Assembly (NCBI GenBank): GCA_016776635.1
Contig: JADHSZ010000003.1
Location: 18,964-82,963 of the forward strand
Direction: 5' to 3'
Source: Alphaproteobacteria bacterium
GTDB lineage: Bacteria; Pseudomonadota; Alphaproteobacteria; UBA11136
Length of the DNA: 64,000 nucleotides
The translations under genes were made by a program, and so were the position numbers. How positions within the stretch are numbered: the stretch's first letter is position 1; each line of letters begins with the position of its first letter. Below, piece after piece: positions 28,126 to 37,640 of the stretch. Under the pieces are notes generated by a model, which had not been told where the DNA came from, searched no databases, and saw nothing but the letters and a program-made list of their open reading frames with translations.

Positions 28126-29410
28126 GGCTGATCCTTGGCTTACCCAGAAGATATCCCTGGCCCAGGTGAATGGGCTGGTCGAGCAATTGCAGCAGTGAAT
28201 CATCATCCTCGATGCGTTCGGCGATGATATCCATATTGAGAAGATCGAAGGTTTCCTTCAGCCCCGCCAGATCCCCCTTGTTCTTGGCCTCACGGAGAAG
28301 AAGGGCGATGGGCACCTTGACGAATTTCACGCGGCGGCTGGCGATTTCATCGAAATTCATGTCGAGACGGGTGACCTGATCGATTGAGAAACGGAATCCC
28401 ATATTCGACATTTGCTCGAGATTTTCCAGGCCCTTGCCGTCAAGCTGGGCCATATCGTTCTGGGCAAACTCGAAAATCAGGCTCGGCGCCAGCTCGGCGT
28501 TTTCCAGAAGATAGGAGATGAACTCCCCGAAGAAATCCTCATCCGCCAGGGAATAGGTGGAAATGTTGCAGAAGAACCCAAGGCCGCGATGGGCGCGCTG
28601 GTTTTTCCGTACCAGCTGCACACAGCGGAAAAGAAGCATGTTGTCGATGGCGGCTATCAGCCCCTTCCTTTCGGCGATCTGCAGATATTGCTGTGGCAGA
28701 AGCGCGGAGTTTTCGGTCCTGACCCGTGAGAAACATTCGAAGAAATTGAGCCTGCGCTGCGGCAGGGTGACAATGGGCTGAAGCATGAGATCCACGCGCC
28801 CGGCATTCAGCGCGTCGGTGACAATCTCGATGACCGCCGAATCCTCGTGGTCGGAGGCGCCGACGATCCTTGGTTCCTGGCGCTGCTTTCCCTTCTGTAG
28901 CTTTTTTGATTTGCCGGCACTCTTCCCGGGGCGTTTTTTCTCTGGAGGCCGTTTTACCCGGGGCTTTTTTGACGAGCGCGAGGCGGTCTTCTTCTCCGGA
29001 GAAGCCGTGCCCTTGAAAAGCCTGGACACCAGATGTTTGCGTACCCGCTCTTCGGCCTGACTTTTCTTGTCCTTTGCTGTCGGCTTCGGTGGTGGCCCCG
29101 ATGGCGGCCCCGATGGCGGCACGGTACCAGCATCGAGAATAAGCTGTGCGGTGCCATCGGCGCGTGCCTGTTGCCCCACAAACAGGGACTGATCGGTGCG
29201 CAGACGGATGATTTCGGCACGCAAACGCCGCCGGCTTTCAAAAAAGGCATAGGCCATGTGGATGAGCGCCCCCACCAGCACGACCACGCCGCCCACGGCC
29301 AGTCCCAGGGACTCCGTGGCCCCGGGAAAGGTAAGGGGAAGGGTAATCACCACGATCCCGGCGAGAATCAGATAGGACAGAAAGACAATAGCGTGAAAGA
29401 GCGGCGTCAT
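28112..29410 (-). CDS. EAL-domain protein with N-terminal membrane anchor
   Basis: LMLQPIVTLPQRRLNFFECFSRVRTENSALLPQQYLQIAERKGLIAAIDNMLL; two TM helices at N-terminus. Canonical EAL residues appear degenerate. Confidence 0.8.
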   Translation of the reverse strand: MTPLFHAIVFLSYLILAGIVVITLPLTFPGATESLGLAVGGVVVLVGALIHMAYAFFESRRRLRAEIIRLRTDQSLFVGQQARADGTAQLILDAGTVPPSGPPSGPPPKPTAKDKKSQAEERVRKHLVSRLFKGTASPEKKTASRSSKKPRVKRPPEKKRPGKSAGKSKKLQKGKQRQEPRIVGASDHEDSAVIEIVTDALNAGRVDLMLQPIVTLPQRRLNFFECFSRVRTENSALLPQQYLQIAERKGLIAAIDNMLLFRCVQLVRKNQRAHRGLGFFCNISTYSLADEDFFGEFISYLLENAELAPSLIFEFAQNDMAQLDGKGLENLEQMSNMGFRFSIDQVTRLDMNFDEIASRRVKFVKVPIALLLREAKNKGDLAGLKETFDLLNMDIIAERIEDDDSLLQLLDQPIHLGQGYLLGKPRISRESA

Positions 29411-29550
29411 CCCCGGTCTTTACCTCGCGCTCTGATGTAACCAGCGTTCCCTCAAGGGTGCCAAGCTTTGCCCCCCCGGTTCAATGCTTATTGTCTGGGT
29501 TGTTCTGATTGTTCTGGGCCGCCTCACGGCCTCCCCGGGGAAAATATATA

Positions 29551-30648
29551 TCATCGCGCATCCACCCCCACCGCTTCGGTCACGCAAGAATAGCCGTCGG
29601 CGCGAAGAAGATCGCTCAGGTCTCCCCTGATGCGTCCGATCAATGCCGGGCCATGATAGGCAAAGGCGGTATAGAGCTGGACCAGGGAGGCCCCGGCCCT
29701 GATTTTGAGATAGGCATCGCGGCCGCTGGACACCCCGCCCACGCCGATGAGGGGAAACCTGCCTTCCGTCAGGCGGTGGAAATCACGCAGCACTTCGGTG
29801 GAAAGATCGAACAGGGGACGACCCGACAGGCCACCCGCCTCATGGCGGTGGCGGCTCTGCAGGGTTTGGGGGCGGGACAGGGTGGTATTACCGATAATCA
29901 GGCCGTCTATGCCCGATCCTCCCGACGCCGATTCCATGACCACCCCGGCGATGGCCTCGCGCTCTTGCAAGGCCAGGTCCGGCGCCAGCTTCAACAAAAG
30001 CGGCGTCTTTGCCCCGCCGCCGGAACATGCCGCATCCCGCGCCGCCGCCACCCGTGGGAGAAGTTCTTGCAGGTGTTCCCCGCTCTGAAGGTCGCGCAGG
30101 CCCGGCGTATTAGGCGAGGACACATTGATCACCAGATAGTCGGCCAGCGCCGCGCAGCGGGATACGCCCCCGGCGTAATCGGCGGCAGCATCGGCGCTGT
30201 GGCGGTTGCGGCCAAGGTTGGCGCCGACGATCCCCTTGCCGGGCGAGGTGTCTCGGAAAGCCCCAAGCCGTGCCGCGAAGGCGTCCAGGCCCTCGCTGTT
30301 AAAACCGAAACGGTTAATCACGGCCTCGTCGGCGGCAAGGCGGAACATGCGCGGCCTGGGGTTCCCGGGCTGGGGAAGCGGCGTCACCGTGCCCGCCTCC
30401 ACAAAGGCAAAGCCAAGACCGAACAGGGCTCCCAAGGCGCGGGCGTCCTTGTCGAAACCGGCGGCAAGACCGATGGGATGGGGAAATTCCAGCCCCCAGA
30501 CCCGGCTCGCCAGAAACGGATCGGCGGCCGCATCTCCAGCGGTCATAGTGGGGGCCAGTCCATGACCGAGCGCCCACAGACTCAGCCCGTGGGCGGTTTC
30601 CGGCGGCAACAACCGCAGCAGGGGGCCGATGGCGCGGTAGGCGTCCAT
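29551..30648 (-). CDS. pyrD: Dihydroorotate dehydrogenase (quinone)
   Basis: GLAAGFDKDARALGALFGLGFAFVEAGTVTPLPQPGNPRPRMFRL...INRFGFNSEG. Confidence 0.95.
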   Translation of the reverse strand: MDAYRAIGPLLRLLPPETAHGLSLWALGHGLAPTMTAGDAAADPFLASRVWGLEFPHPIGLAAGFDKDARALGALFGLGFAFVEAGTVTPLPQPGNPRPRMFRLAADEAVINRFGFNSEGLDAFAARLGAFRDTSPGKGIVGANLGRNRHSADAAADYAGGVSRCAALADYLVINVSSPNTPGLRDLQSGEHLQELLPRVAAARDAACSGGGAKTPLLLKLAPDLALQEREAIAGVVMESASGGSGIDGLIIGNTTLSRPQTLQSRHRHEAGGLSGRPLFDLSTEVLRDFHRLTEGRFPLIGVGGVSSGRDAYLKIRAGASLVQLYTAFAYHGPALIGRIRGDLSDLLRADGYSCVTEAVGVDAR

Positions 30649-31010
30649 TACCCCTCCACCTCGTCCAAAAGGGGCGGAATGGCGGGATTCCCGTCGGCAC
30701 CAAGGGAGAGAAGTTCGGCACGGATCACGGCGTCATGGGGCAACGGCCCATAGAGATGGGGAAACAGAGCGCCGCCCCGTGAGGGCTCCCATTTCAACCC
30801 GGGGCCCAGCTGCCCTGAATCCACCGTCAGAAGAACCAGGTCTTCCCGGCCCGCGAAGTGAATGGCGCCACTTTCCGCGAGCTGTTCGGCGGTGGAAAAA
30901 TGAAGGAAGCCTTCGCCCCGTGGCGGCGGCTCGGCGGTGAACTCTCCGCCTTCCTCGAATGCCCGCCAGACGTGATCCGCACAGATATGATAGATGGGCT
31001 GCCTCGGCAT
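30648..31010 (-). CDS. DUF952 family protein
   Basis: IYHICADHVWRAFEEGGEFTAEPPPRGEGFLHFSTAEQLAE. Confidence 0.85.
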   Translation of the reverse strand: MPRQPIYHICADHVWRAFEEGGEFTAEPPPRGEGFLHFSTAEQLAESGAIHFAGREDLVLLTVDSGQLGPGLKWEPSRGGALFPHLYGPLPHDAVIRAELLSLGADGNPAIPPLLDEVEG

Positions 31011-31021
31011 GCCCCGACCCT

Positions 31022-31287
31022 AGAGCATATCTTTCCCATACGGAAACGTTTGATGGCTGTAAATCGGTTTATTCGGACAGACGCGGCGCGTAGCGCGATG
31101 CGGGCACATCGGGCAAGCGCCGCAACGCATCCGAGGGACCGATTTACCCCACCGAAGGCCGGGTTCTTTTGTGCCGGCACTGCGTTCTCGTGTCTTGCAT
31201 GATGTCCCGCATCATTCGGCGACACGGGCCTTGTGACAACACAAAATAATCCCGGTCAAAGGATCCCGTATGGGAAAGATATGCTCT
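31022..31287. repeat. 22-bp perfect inverted repeats bounding ~220 bp
   Basis: AGAGCATATCTTTCCCATACGG (31022-31043) and its reverse complement (31266-31287). Confidence 0.95.
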
Positions 31288-31542
31288 GGCCGAAGATGAG
31301 CGTTGCGAACAGGGGGGCGGGGATATTTGCAAAATGCGAGAGCCTTTACCGGCGGTGCGTGCATTCTGCAACAAAGCGGCGGCGGAAGCGAAAATGCGAA
31401 AAGGCTTCTGATTTATTTTATCGCATTGATTTTACTGTATTTTTCATGATCTCAGAGCCGGGAACACCGGCAACGGCGGTCTGGCACGGCCCTTGCGGAA
31501 AGAAGGGGAAAGCAATCCTTGTCACATCTGCAGGAGACCGCC

Positions 31543-31743
31543 ATGTCCGATTTCCCCGATAATGCCCACCGCCACTCCCCCCTTGATTACGCCCTGCGCA
31601 TGGTGGAAGCCACCGACGGCTGTGAATGCGCCCTGGTTCCCGCCGAGCCCACCGAGGACATGATGCGCATCGGCGCCACCGTGGGCGGCCTCAGTCTGGC
31701 CCAGGCACGCGCCATCTACCGCGCCATGCTGTGGGCGGCCTGA
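31543..31743 (+). CDS. Small hypothetical protein
   Basis: MSDFPDNAHRHSPLDYALRMVEATDGCECALVPAEPTEDMMRIGATVGG..., aggag SD. Confidence 0.6.
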   Translation: MSDFPDNAHRHSPLDYALRMVEATDGCECALVPAEPTEDMMRIGATVGGLSLAQARAIYRAMLWAA

Positions 31744-31764
31744 GGAAAAAAAGAAAGAGGCCGT

Positions 31765-31938
31765 TCATGCCTCTCCTTCCTGAACGAAGAAGGCGGCGAT
31801 CCCCGCCACGGCCACGCCGGCATCGACCATGACCTGCCACAGGCCGGGGTCGAGATTCACATGGAGCGCCGCCAGCACGCCGGCCAGACCGGCATAGGTG
31901 GAGGGCTCGCGCAGACGGTCGAGAATGTAGTCAATCAT
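31765..31938 (-). CDS. Small membrane protein, holin-like
   Basis: MIDYILDRLREPSTYAGLAGVLAALHVNLDPGLWQVMVDAGVAVAGIAAFFVQEGEA, next to hydrolase gene. Confidence 0.65.
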   Translation of the reverse strand: MIDYILDRLREPSTYAGLAGVLAALHVNLDPGLWQVMVDAGVAVAGIAAFFVQEGEA

Positions 31939-31943
31939 GGTGG

Positions 31944-32471
31944 TTACCTCACTTGGTTGTAGAAAAGGTGGTTGCCGATATCGGCACTGGGCGCACGTCC
32001 CCGCGCCCACAGGGGGAACACGCCTTTGGCGTGATAATGGGTGGCGCCGCGCGTCACATCGTCGAGCACGCTCGCCACCGCCCGCCGGGCGACGCGCCGG
32101 CATATGGCGAACAGCGCATCCTCGGCGGAGACCGAGAAAAGTTTGTCGCGATTGGGATCGTTCGTGTTCCAACACGAAAACTGGAACGGCTTGCGGCACA
32201 CCGCAGCCACGTGGTCGCCCCACCAATGGCGGGCGCCGATGGCGCGGCGGTTTTGGGCGTGGCGCACCCGGTTCATGACCACACAGGCCACCGCCTCCAT
32301 GCCGCGCAGGCCCTCGCCCCGGGCCTCGCCGTAAATGGTGCGGGCGAGCACGTCCACGGCATCGTCTTGTGGGGTGTCTTGCGGGTTTTCGTGGGTTTCC
32401 GGCGGGGAGATTTCCGTCACCTCTTCGGGCACCGGATGGAGAACCGGCACCAGGCGCGGCGGCAGCATCAT
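31944..32471 (-). CDS. SleB-type cell wall hydrolase (endolysin)
   Basis: DVLARTIYGEARGEGLRGMEAVACVVMNRV...THYHAKGVFPLWARG. Confidence 0.85.
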   Translation of the reverse strand: MMLPPRLVPVLHPVPEEVTEISPPETHENPQDTPQDDAVDVLARTIYGEARGEGLRGMEAVACVVMNRVRHAQNRRAIGARHWWGDHVAAVCRKPFQFSCWNTNDPNRDKLFSVSAEDALFAICRRVARRAVASVLDDVTRGATHYHAKGVFPLWARGRAPSADIGNHLFYNQVR

Positions 32472-32794
32472 GGCCGCCCCCCCGGCTCGCGGCCCCGGTC
32501 CGAGATCAGGCTGTTATCGAGCTTGGTCTCGATACGCACCAGATGGCCGGTAAGCCGCCGCTCCAGATCTTTTAAGCATTCGATGGAGGCGAAGTTCTTG
32601 GTCACGTCGAGGCGGTGCAGGGACAGCCGCTCGCGCAGATCGGCGGTGACGGCCTCGCAGTCGCGGCGGTTGCGGGCGGCGGCCTGTTCGGCGTCGCGGC
32701 GGGTGCGCCAGATGAGCCAGAACATCCCGGCCAGAACGGGGATTTCCACCGCCGTAATCCACCAGGACAGGTTTACGGTCCATGCCTCGGGCAT
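32468..32794 (-). CDS. Phage membrane/coiled-coil protein (possible spanin-like)
   Basis: MPEAWTVNLSWWITAVEIPVLAGMFWLIWRTRRDAEQAAARNRRDCEAVTADLRERL. Confidence 0.6.
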   Translation of the reverse strand: MPEAWTVNLSWWITAVEIPVLAGMFWLIWRTRRDAEQAAARNRRDCEAVTADLRERLSLHRLDVTKNFASIECLKDLERRLTGHLVRIETKLDNSLISDRGREPGGRP

Positions 32795-32824
32795 GTTGTT
32801 TCTCCTTTTTTTTCTTGAGACATA

Positions 32825-32850
32825 AAAAAACCGCCCCAAAGGCGGCATAC
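32825..32850 (-). terminator. Hairpin with minus-strand T-run
   Basis: aaaaaaaccgccccaaaggcgg. Confidence 0.7.
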
Positions 32851-32876
32851 AAAAAAGTGCTGGAATGGGCCGGGCT

Positions 32877-34295
32877 CTATCCGAGAAGCCCACCGCCGAA
32901 CGGACTACGCGGGAATGGATTACGGATGCTGGAAGGCCGGGCGCCGATACCACCGATACTGTGGCCAAGAGGCGGACGGGCGAAATTGCGCGCCACCCGC
33001 TCCGGGCCGAAGGCCGAGACGGTCTCGAACAGGCGGGCGCGGGTCAGCGGCCCGAACAGGCCATCCTCCTCCAGGGGATCTGAGTCAAAGACCGAGGGCT
33101 GTTCTTCTGCGAAGGGGCCGGGCATGTCCTTCCTGCGTTTCTCTCTGGGGAGAGTGGTGGGAATGGTCGAGGGAAGGGTGCGCGGCAGGCGGTTGAGGCC
33201 CCCTTGCAGGATACGGATGGCATTGGCGAGTCCCGACTTTCCGGCCTCCGAGGCCACCTTTTCACCCACCTTCAGCACGCCGCTCCCGAGCGCGCCTGCT
33301 ACGGAGTCCGGGGTGGAGCCATCCTCTTTCGGCAGCGCCCGTTGCGGGCGCGCCTCGATCTGGCGCCCGGTGGCGTCCCGCTGCAGTGGCCCGGTGCCGT
33401 AGAAATGGTCGTGCCAGGCGGAGACCCGGTTCTGCACCTGTCCATAGCGCGGATCGGCGGACTGCCAGAAGGCGTCGCTGCCCATGGCGCGGCTGATTTC
33501 ACTCTCGCTCACCCGCTCCACGGGCTTGGCCAGAATGGTGTCGGCGGCATCCATGGGTTTCCTGAGCGCATCCAGGAACTTCCCCACCTCAGGATTGGAG
33601 GAAGCGGCGGTGGCGGAGTTGGCGGCGGAGAGTTCTGCGCGGGGTTCCCCGCTCTCGGGATTTTCAGCGCCGGGGGCGGCATCGGGCGCGCCTTCTGCTT
33701 CCTTGCCCAACTGTTTATCCACTACCGCCTTTAACGCCTTCTTGTAAGCATCCAGCTTATCGCTGGCCTTGTCGCCAAACTCATCAAGCAGAGTCTGTTC
33801 GGACGTATCGGAGAGGTTGTTTTCAATGCCTGTGAGTTCTTCCTTGAATTCGGGATGAATGGCCTGTTTCACGGGGATATTCACGGCCTTCAGGGCGGCA
33901 TTTATTACCGAATTGCTGTTCTGTGCACGGCCTTCAAATTTTCCAGATGCGTTATAATCGACCTTTGCCTTGCCGATCCCCTCCACCTCATTTTTCATCA
34001 CATTCCAGGTTCCGTCTTCCTTGCCTTCGGGAATGTCGAGCCTCCGGGCGAACCGGCTTTTGGGCGTTTCGCCTTTGCCATAAGCATCCTTGCTTTCTTC
34101 GAGGCTCTTGCCGGTCTCCACCTGGATGTCGCCACCGACAACACTCTTTACCAGCCCCGTCCACCCCCCCGGACCTCCCCTAAGAACTTCCGTCGCGCCA
34201 TCCTTTTTGCGATGGACAAGATAAGCGTGCCAGCCGATGGAACCAGCGCCACTAACTTCTTTGATCTCCATATAAATTCCGGGTTTCATTTCCAT
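32877..34295 (-). CDS. Phage-cluster multidomain protein of unknown function (putative hydrolase/effector N-terminus, PGB-like C-terminus)
   Basis: N-term GSIGWHAYLVHRKKDGATEVLRGGP...GRAQNSNSVINAALKAVNI; C-term IRILQGGLNRLP...EEDGLFGPLTRARL. Confidence 0.6.
   Translation of the reverse strand: MEMKPGIYMEIKEVSGAGSIGWHAYLVHRKKDGATEVLRGGPGGWTGLVKSVVGGDIQVETGKSLEESKDAYGKGETPKSRFARRLDIPEGKEDGTWNVMKNEVEGIGKAKVDYNASGKFEGRAQNSNSVINAALKAVNIPVKQAIHPEFKEELTGIENNLSDTSEQTLLDEFGDKASDKLDAYKKALKAVVDKQLGKEAEGAPDAAPGAENPESGEPRAELSAANSATAASSNPEVGKFLDALRKPMDAADTILAKPVERVSESEISRAMGSDAFWQSADPRYGQVQNRVSAWHDHFYGTGPLQRDATGRQIEARPQRALPKEDGSTPDSVAGALGSGVLKVGEKVASEAGKSGLANAIRILQGGLNRLPRTLPSTIPTTLPREKRRKDMPGPFAEEQPSVFDSDPLEEDGLFGPLTRARLFETVSAFGPERVARNFARPPLGHSIGGIGARPSSIRNPFPRSPFGGGLLG
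34261..34280. repeat. 20-bp direct repeat, copy 1
   Basis: TTGATCTCCATATAAATTCC. Confidence 0.95.
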
Positions 34296-34462
34296 GGTTT
34301 TCTCCTATGGGTTGGTACAAAAAAATCGCCGGCTTTTGCCGGCGGCGTGAAAATCTTCAATTAGTGTGGATACCAAATGAGGGGCGGGATATTATTCCCC
34401 ATTGGCTCAACCACGAGTTGCTCGTCGTTAAAAACTATCTGGAAAAATGAAGGCGATGAAGA

Positions 34463-34933
34463 ATGGACAAGAAATCAAATACTTTGCCTCTGTCATTCAT
34501 TGTCTTCATAGGGACAATAATTATTCTCTTCGATATTTCTTTAGAATCCGAATTTTGGGAAAGAGTGGTAGGTGTTTTCCTATTTTTAATACTGGCTATC
34601 TCCTGGAACTGCTTCTGGATGTCTGCAGTTTCGGGAAAGGGGTTGATGCTGATATGGAAGCAAGTGATTGGGCTGCATGTGGTTTTTGTAATACCCGTAT
34701 GTGTCGCAACTGCCGTTTCTCTCGCAATTTGGCAGTCTGATATAGATGACCTGTTTCTTTCACTCGTAAATTTCGGTGGTTATTTCCTGTTTTTTATATT
34801 TTTAAGACTTCCCTACTTTGACCTCCTGTATGAACGACACGTTTTGGCCTCCCGCCTTTTTCTGTCCGCCATGGTCTATATATCTTCCTGGTTGTTTGGG
34901 TTGATGGTTTTCGTCAGTCTCGTTGCCGTCTGA
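34463..34933 (+). CDS. Integral membrane protein (cargo gene 1)
   Basis: Four hydrophobic segments: FIVFIGTIIILF, VVGVFLFLILAISW, VIGLHVVFVIPVCVATAVS, LFGLMVFVSLVAV. Confidence 0.7.
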   Translation: MDKKSNTLPLSFIVFIGTIIILFDISLESEFWERVVGVFLFLILAISWNCFWMSAVSGKGLMLIWKQVIGLHVVFVIPVCVATAVSLAIWQSDIDDLFLSLVNFGGYFLFFIFLRLPYFDLLYERHVLASRLFLSAMVYISSWLFGLMVFVSLVAV

Positions 34934-35024
34934 ACCACCGCCGGGTTCCTGAATCACCCCACAGATACCGAGATATCTTTCTCCACGCACATTGGTTTCT
35001 CCCTTCGTTTTTCCTTACAATAAA

Positions 35025-35050
35025 AACCCGCCGAGGGCTCCCGGCGGGTT
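35025..35050 (-). terminator. Intrinsic terminator (T-run on minus strand)
   Basis: taaaaacccgccg agggctcc cggcgggtt. Confidence 0.75.
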
Positions 35051-35152
35051 GCGATAAATATTCAAAAATCAGGGGTTATTGTTCTTCAACAACCCAGAGG
35101 CGTAGGTTACGCTTCAAAATTATTTTTAATTATAAGCCATGCACAGCCAGTC

Positions 35153-35695
35153 ATGACCGAACACCGCAAATTACTCATCCTTCTCGGCACCGCCATTCTG
35201 GCGGTTTTTATCGGCTTTCTTAAAATCCTGGATATAGATGGTGTACATGACTTTCTTTGTCAAATTAGAGGTCCGTACGTAAATATTTTTAATATTTTTC
35301 GTTTCTGGGCTGTCACCCTATCGGCGTTAGTGAACCTGTGGTGGTTGTGCTTCTTCTCCGGCCAGGGAATTCGCGCGGTCTGGTGGCCCGTGCTATATCT
35401 CCATTTATTTCTTATTCTGCCCTTGGCTTTCTTGCCTGACCTCTGGGTTTTCGGAATAACCGAGCCACCAATACCATATGTCACTTTGCCACTTAAGACT
35501 GTATGGCCCCGGCTAGGCATCCTGGTCATAGAGGTCGGACTAATCACCTGGCTGCTCCGATCGCAATCTATGTCTGGGCTCCTGGAAAACCGACCCACCC
35601 TCATACGCCTGGGTATGATCCTTCAACTCGTGGCTTCCATGGCATTTATATATTCAACGATGCTTACTCTCGTACCCTTCTGTAAGTTTTCTTGA
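35153..35695 (+). CDS. Integral membrane protein (cargo gene 2)
   Basis: MTEHRKLLILLGTAILAVFIGFLKIL...; multiple TM segments. Confidence 0.7.
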   Translation: MTEHRKLLILLGTAILAVFIGFLKILDIDGVHDFLCQIRGPYVNIFNIFRFWAVTLSALVNLWWLCFFSGQGIRAVWWPVLYLHLFLILPLAFLPDLWVFGITEPPIPYVTLPLKTVWPRLGILVIEVGLITWLLRSQSMSGLLENRPTLIRLGMILQLVASMAFIYSTMLTLVPFCKFS

Positions 35696-35711
35696 TCTCC
35701 ATATAAATTCC
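35692..35711. repeat. 20-bp direct repeat, copy 2
   Basis: TTGATCTCCATATAAATTCC. Confidence 0.95.
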
Positions 35712-35713
35712 AC

Positions 35714-37195
35714 TCACACCTGAAACTCCGTGCGCGCCTTGTGGGGGGCGCCGCCCGGCCGCCATTCACGGCGACCGGGCGACGGGACACGGCGCAGGCG
35801 CACAGGCTCGGAGAGCAGGCAGCCGCTGACCGCGTCCAGACCATCATCCCGGCAGTTCCTCCCCGGCCGCCATTCCCGCATCTCGGCCATGAAGGGCGTC
35901 TCCCAGACGCTGCGATGGGCATGGAGCGCACCCGCCGCCAATACGGCGTCGAAACCTTCGAGGATGCGCGTGACCTTGGGCGTGTGGGAGGCCACTTCCA
36001 CCACCGCAGCCGCCACCCCTGCCGCCGCCAGTTCGCGGCGCAGCAGGCCGGGCAGGAATTTACCGATACCATTGGTTTCCAGCGTCACCGAGGGCAGGAA
36101 AAGTTCCTTCACGAAAGCTGCCACCTGGCGGCACATCTGGGTCGCCTCGTCAGTGTTCTCCGTTATGTCCGGGTCGTGGACCAGATAGGCCACACGGTGA
36201 AGCCAGTAACCGCCGTCGTCATCGCTGTAGAGGGCGGCGATAACGCTGGCGTCGCCGCTGCCCGGCGCGCCGTAGGAGGGATCCCACCAACAGCTTGCCG
36301 AGACCAGCCGCCGGGAACCCAATGACAGCACCGCCGCGCCTTGTGATTCCGTATAGTCGAGCTCGTCTTCATAGAGCCTGATCTGGTCGGGGTCGAGGCG
36401 GCTGTCGCTGATGTTGACGGGCCGCAGCATCATCTGGCTGGCGAACTTGTTGGGGCCGGAACGCCGCCTGATGGCCTCGATTTTTTCCGTGGCGAAACGT
36501 TCGGGCCAGCGCGACTCGCCGTGCCCGTCCAGCAGCGGCAGTTCCAGCCGCCGGAACCCGGAGAGAAAAGGCGCGTCTTCGCCGGCCTCCTCCCGTGGCG
36601 CATGGCCATAGATGGAATAATAGCTGTGGGGCGTGCCCACATAGAGCTGCAGGCCCCCGGGCACCAGCACGTAGTCGATTTCCCCCAGGCGGGCGCGTAG
36701 ATCGGCACGTTTGGGGACCGTGTCGCAGGTATTGGGCACCTCCACATCGTCGCAGATCACCACGTCGGCGCGGCTGCCGGTGAGGTTGGAACTTACCCCC
36801 TTGGCGAGCATGGAAGGGTCGCGCAGCACGGCGCGGCGGTTGACCGTGAAACGGTCGGCGGCCCATTGATCGGCGCGCGCCGGTTTCAGCCCCGCGGTCA
36901 GGGGGTGGGTCTCGATCACGCGCTTGACGTTGCGCACCATCTTGCGGGCCAGCGCCAGATCGGCCGCCAGAATTAGAATCCGCGTATCGGGATCGCGCGC
37001 CAACAGCCAGGCGCAGAACAGCCCCACCAGGGTGGACTTGCCGCTGTTGCGGAAGGCCAGCAGAAGAAGCTCGCGGTCGCCCGCACGCCAGCGGGATTCG
37101 AGCCAGCGGGTGACGCGCAGATGCAGCTGTGGCGTGGCCAATCCCTGGAGCTTGTTCCAGACCCAGACGAATTCAGGCAGGGAGGTTTCCCTCAT
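35714..37195 (-). CDS. terL: Phage terminase large subunit
   Basis: LLLAFRNSGKSTLVGLFCAWLLARDPDTRILILAADLALARKMVRNVK. Confidence 0.85.
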   Translation of the reverse strand: MRETSLPEFVWVWNKLQGLATPQLHLRVTRWLESRWRAGDRELLLLAFRNSGKSTLVGLFCAWLLARDPDTRILILAADLALARKMVRNVKRVIETHPLTAGLKPARADQWAADRFTVNRRAVLRDPSMLAKGVSSNLTGSRADVVICDDVEVPNTCDTVPKRADLRARLGEIDYVLVPGGLQLYVGTPHSYYSIYGHAPREEAGEDAPFLSGFRRLELPLLDGHGESRWPERFATEKIEAIRRRSGPNKFASQMMLRPVNISDSRLDPDQIRLYEDELDYTESQGAAVLSLGSRRLVSASCWWDPSYGAPGSGDASVIAALYSDDDGGYWLHRVAYLVHDPDITENTDEATQMCRQVAAFVKELFLPSVTLETNGIGKFLPGLLRRELAAAGVAAAVVEVASHTPKVTRILEGFDAVLAAGALHAHRSVWETPFMAEMREWRPGRNCRDDGLDAVSGCLLSEPVRLRRVPSPGRREWRPGGAPHKARTEFQV

Positions 37196-37593
37196 GGCGC
37201 GGGCTCGCTTTCGGCATTGGCGGCGGCGGCGGTATCGGTGTTGTCATCGTCCTCCATGCCCTGGGACAGGGCGGCAATGGCGGCGCGGGCCTCACCCAGC
37301 AGGTTTTCGGGCGTTTCGGACGTCTCGGCAGCGTCTTTTTGCCCTGCCTCTCCCGTTCCGCCGGCGAGCCAACGCGAGAGCTTGGTCAATGCCTCCACAT
37401 GGGCCAGCGTGGCGCGGCAGGCGGCGTGATGGGCGGCGAACCCCTTGGCGTCGAGAGGCGGCGGCAGGGACGAGAAGTCGCGGTATTGCGCCACCGCCCC
37501 CTGGATGAGGGCCGGCATCTCGCCCACCACGTCACGGTACAGGCTCTCCATGTGGGGGCCATCTTGTGGCGGCGGGAGAAGGTCTGAACCCAT
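37192..37593 (-). CDS. Hypothetical phage protein (possible small terminase)
   Basis: Position; stop/start overlap with the terL ORF. Confidence 0.5.
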   Translation of the reverse strand: MGSDLLPPPQDGPHMESLYRDVVGEMPALIQGAVAQYRDFSSLPPPLDAKGFAAHHAACRATLAHVEALTKLSRWLAGGTGEAGQKDAAETSETPENLLGEARAAIAALSQGMEDDDNTDTAAAANAESEPAP

Positions 37594-37640
37594 GGGGCTT
37601 TCTCCTTAATGGTTCCGCCCCAAAGAACGAGGCATGATGA

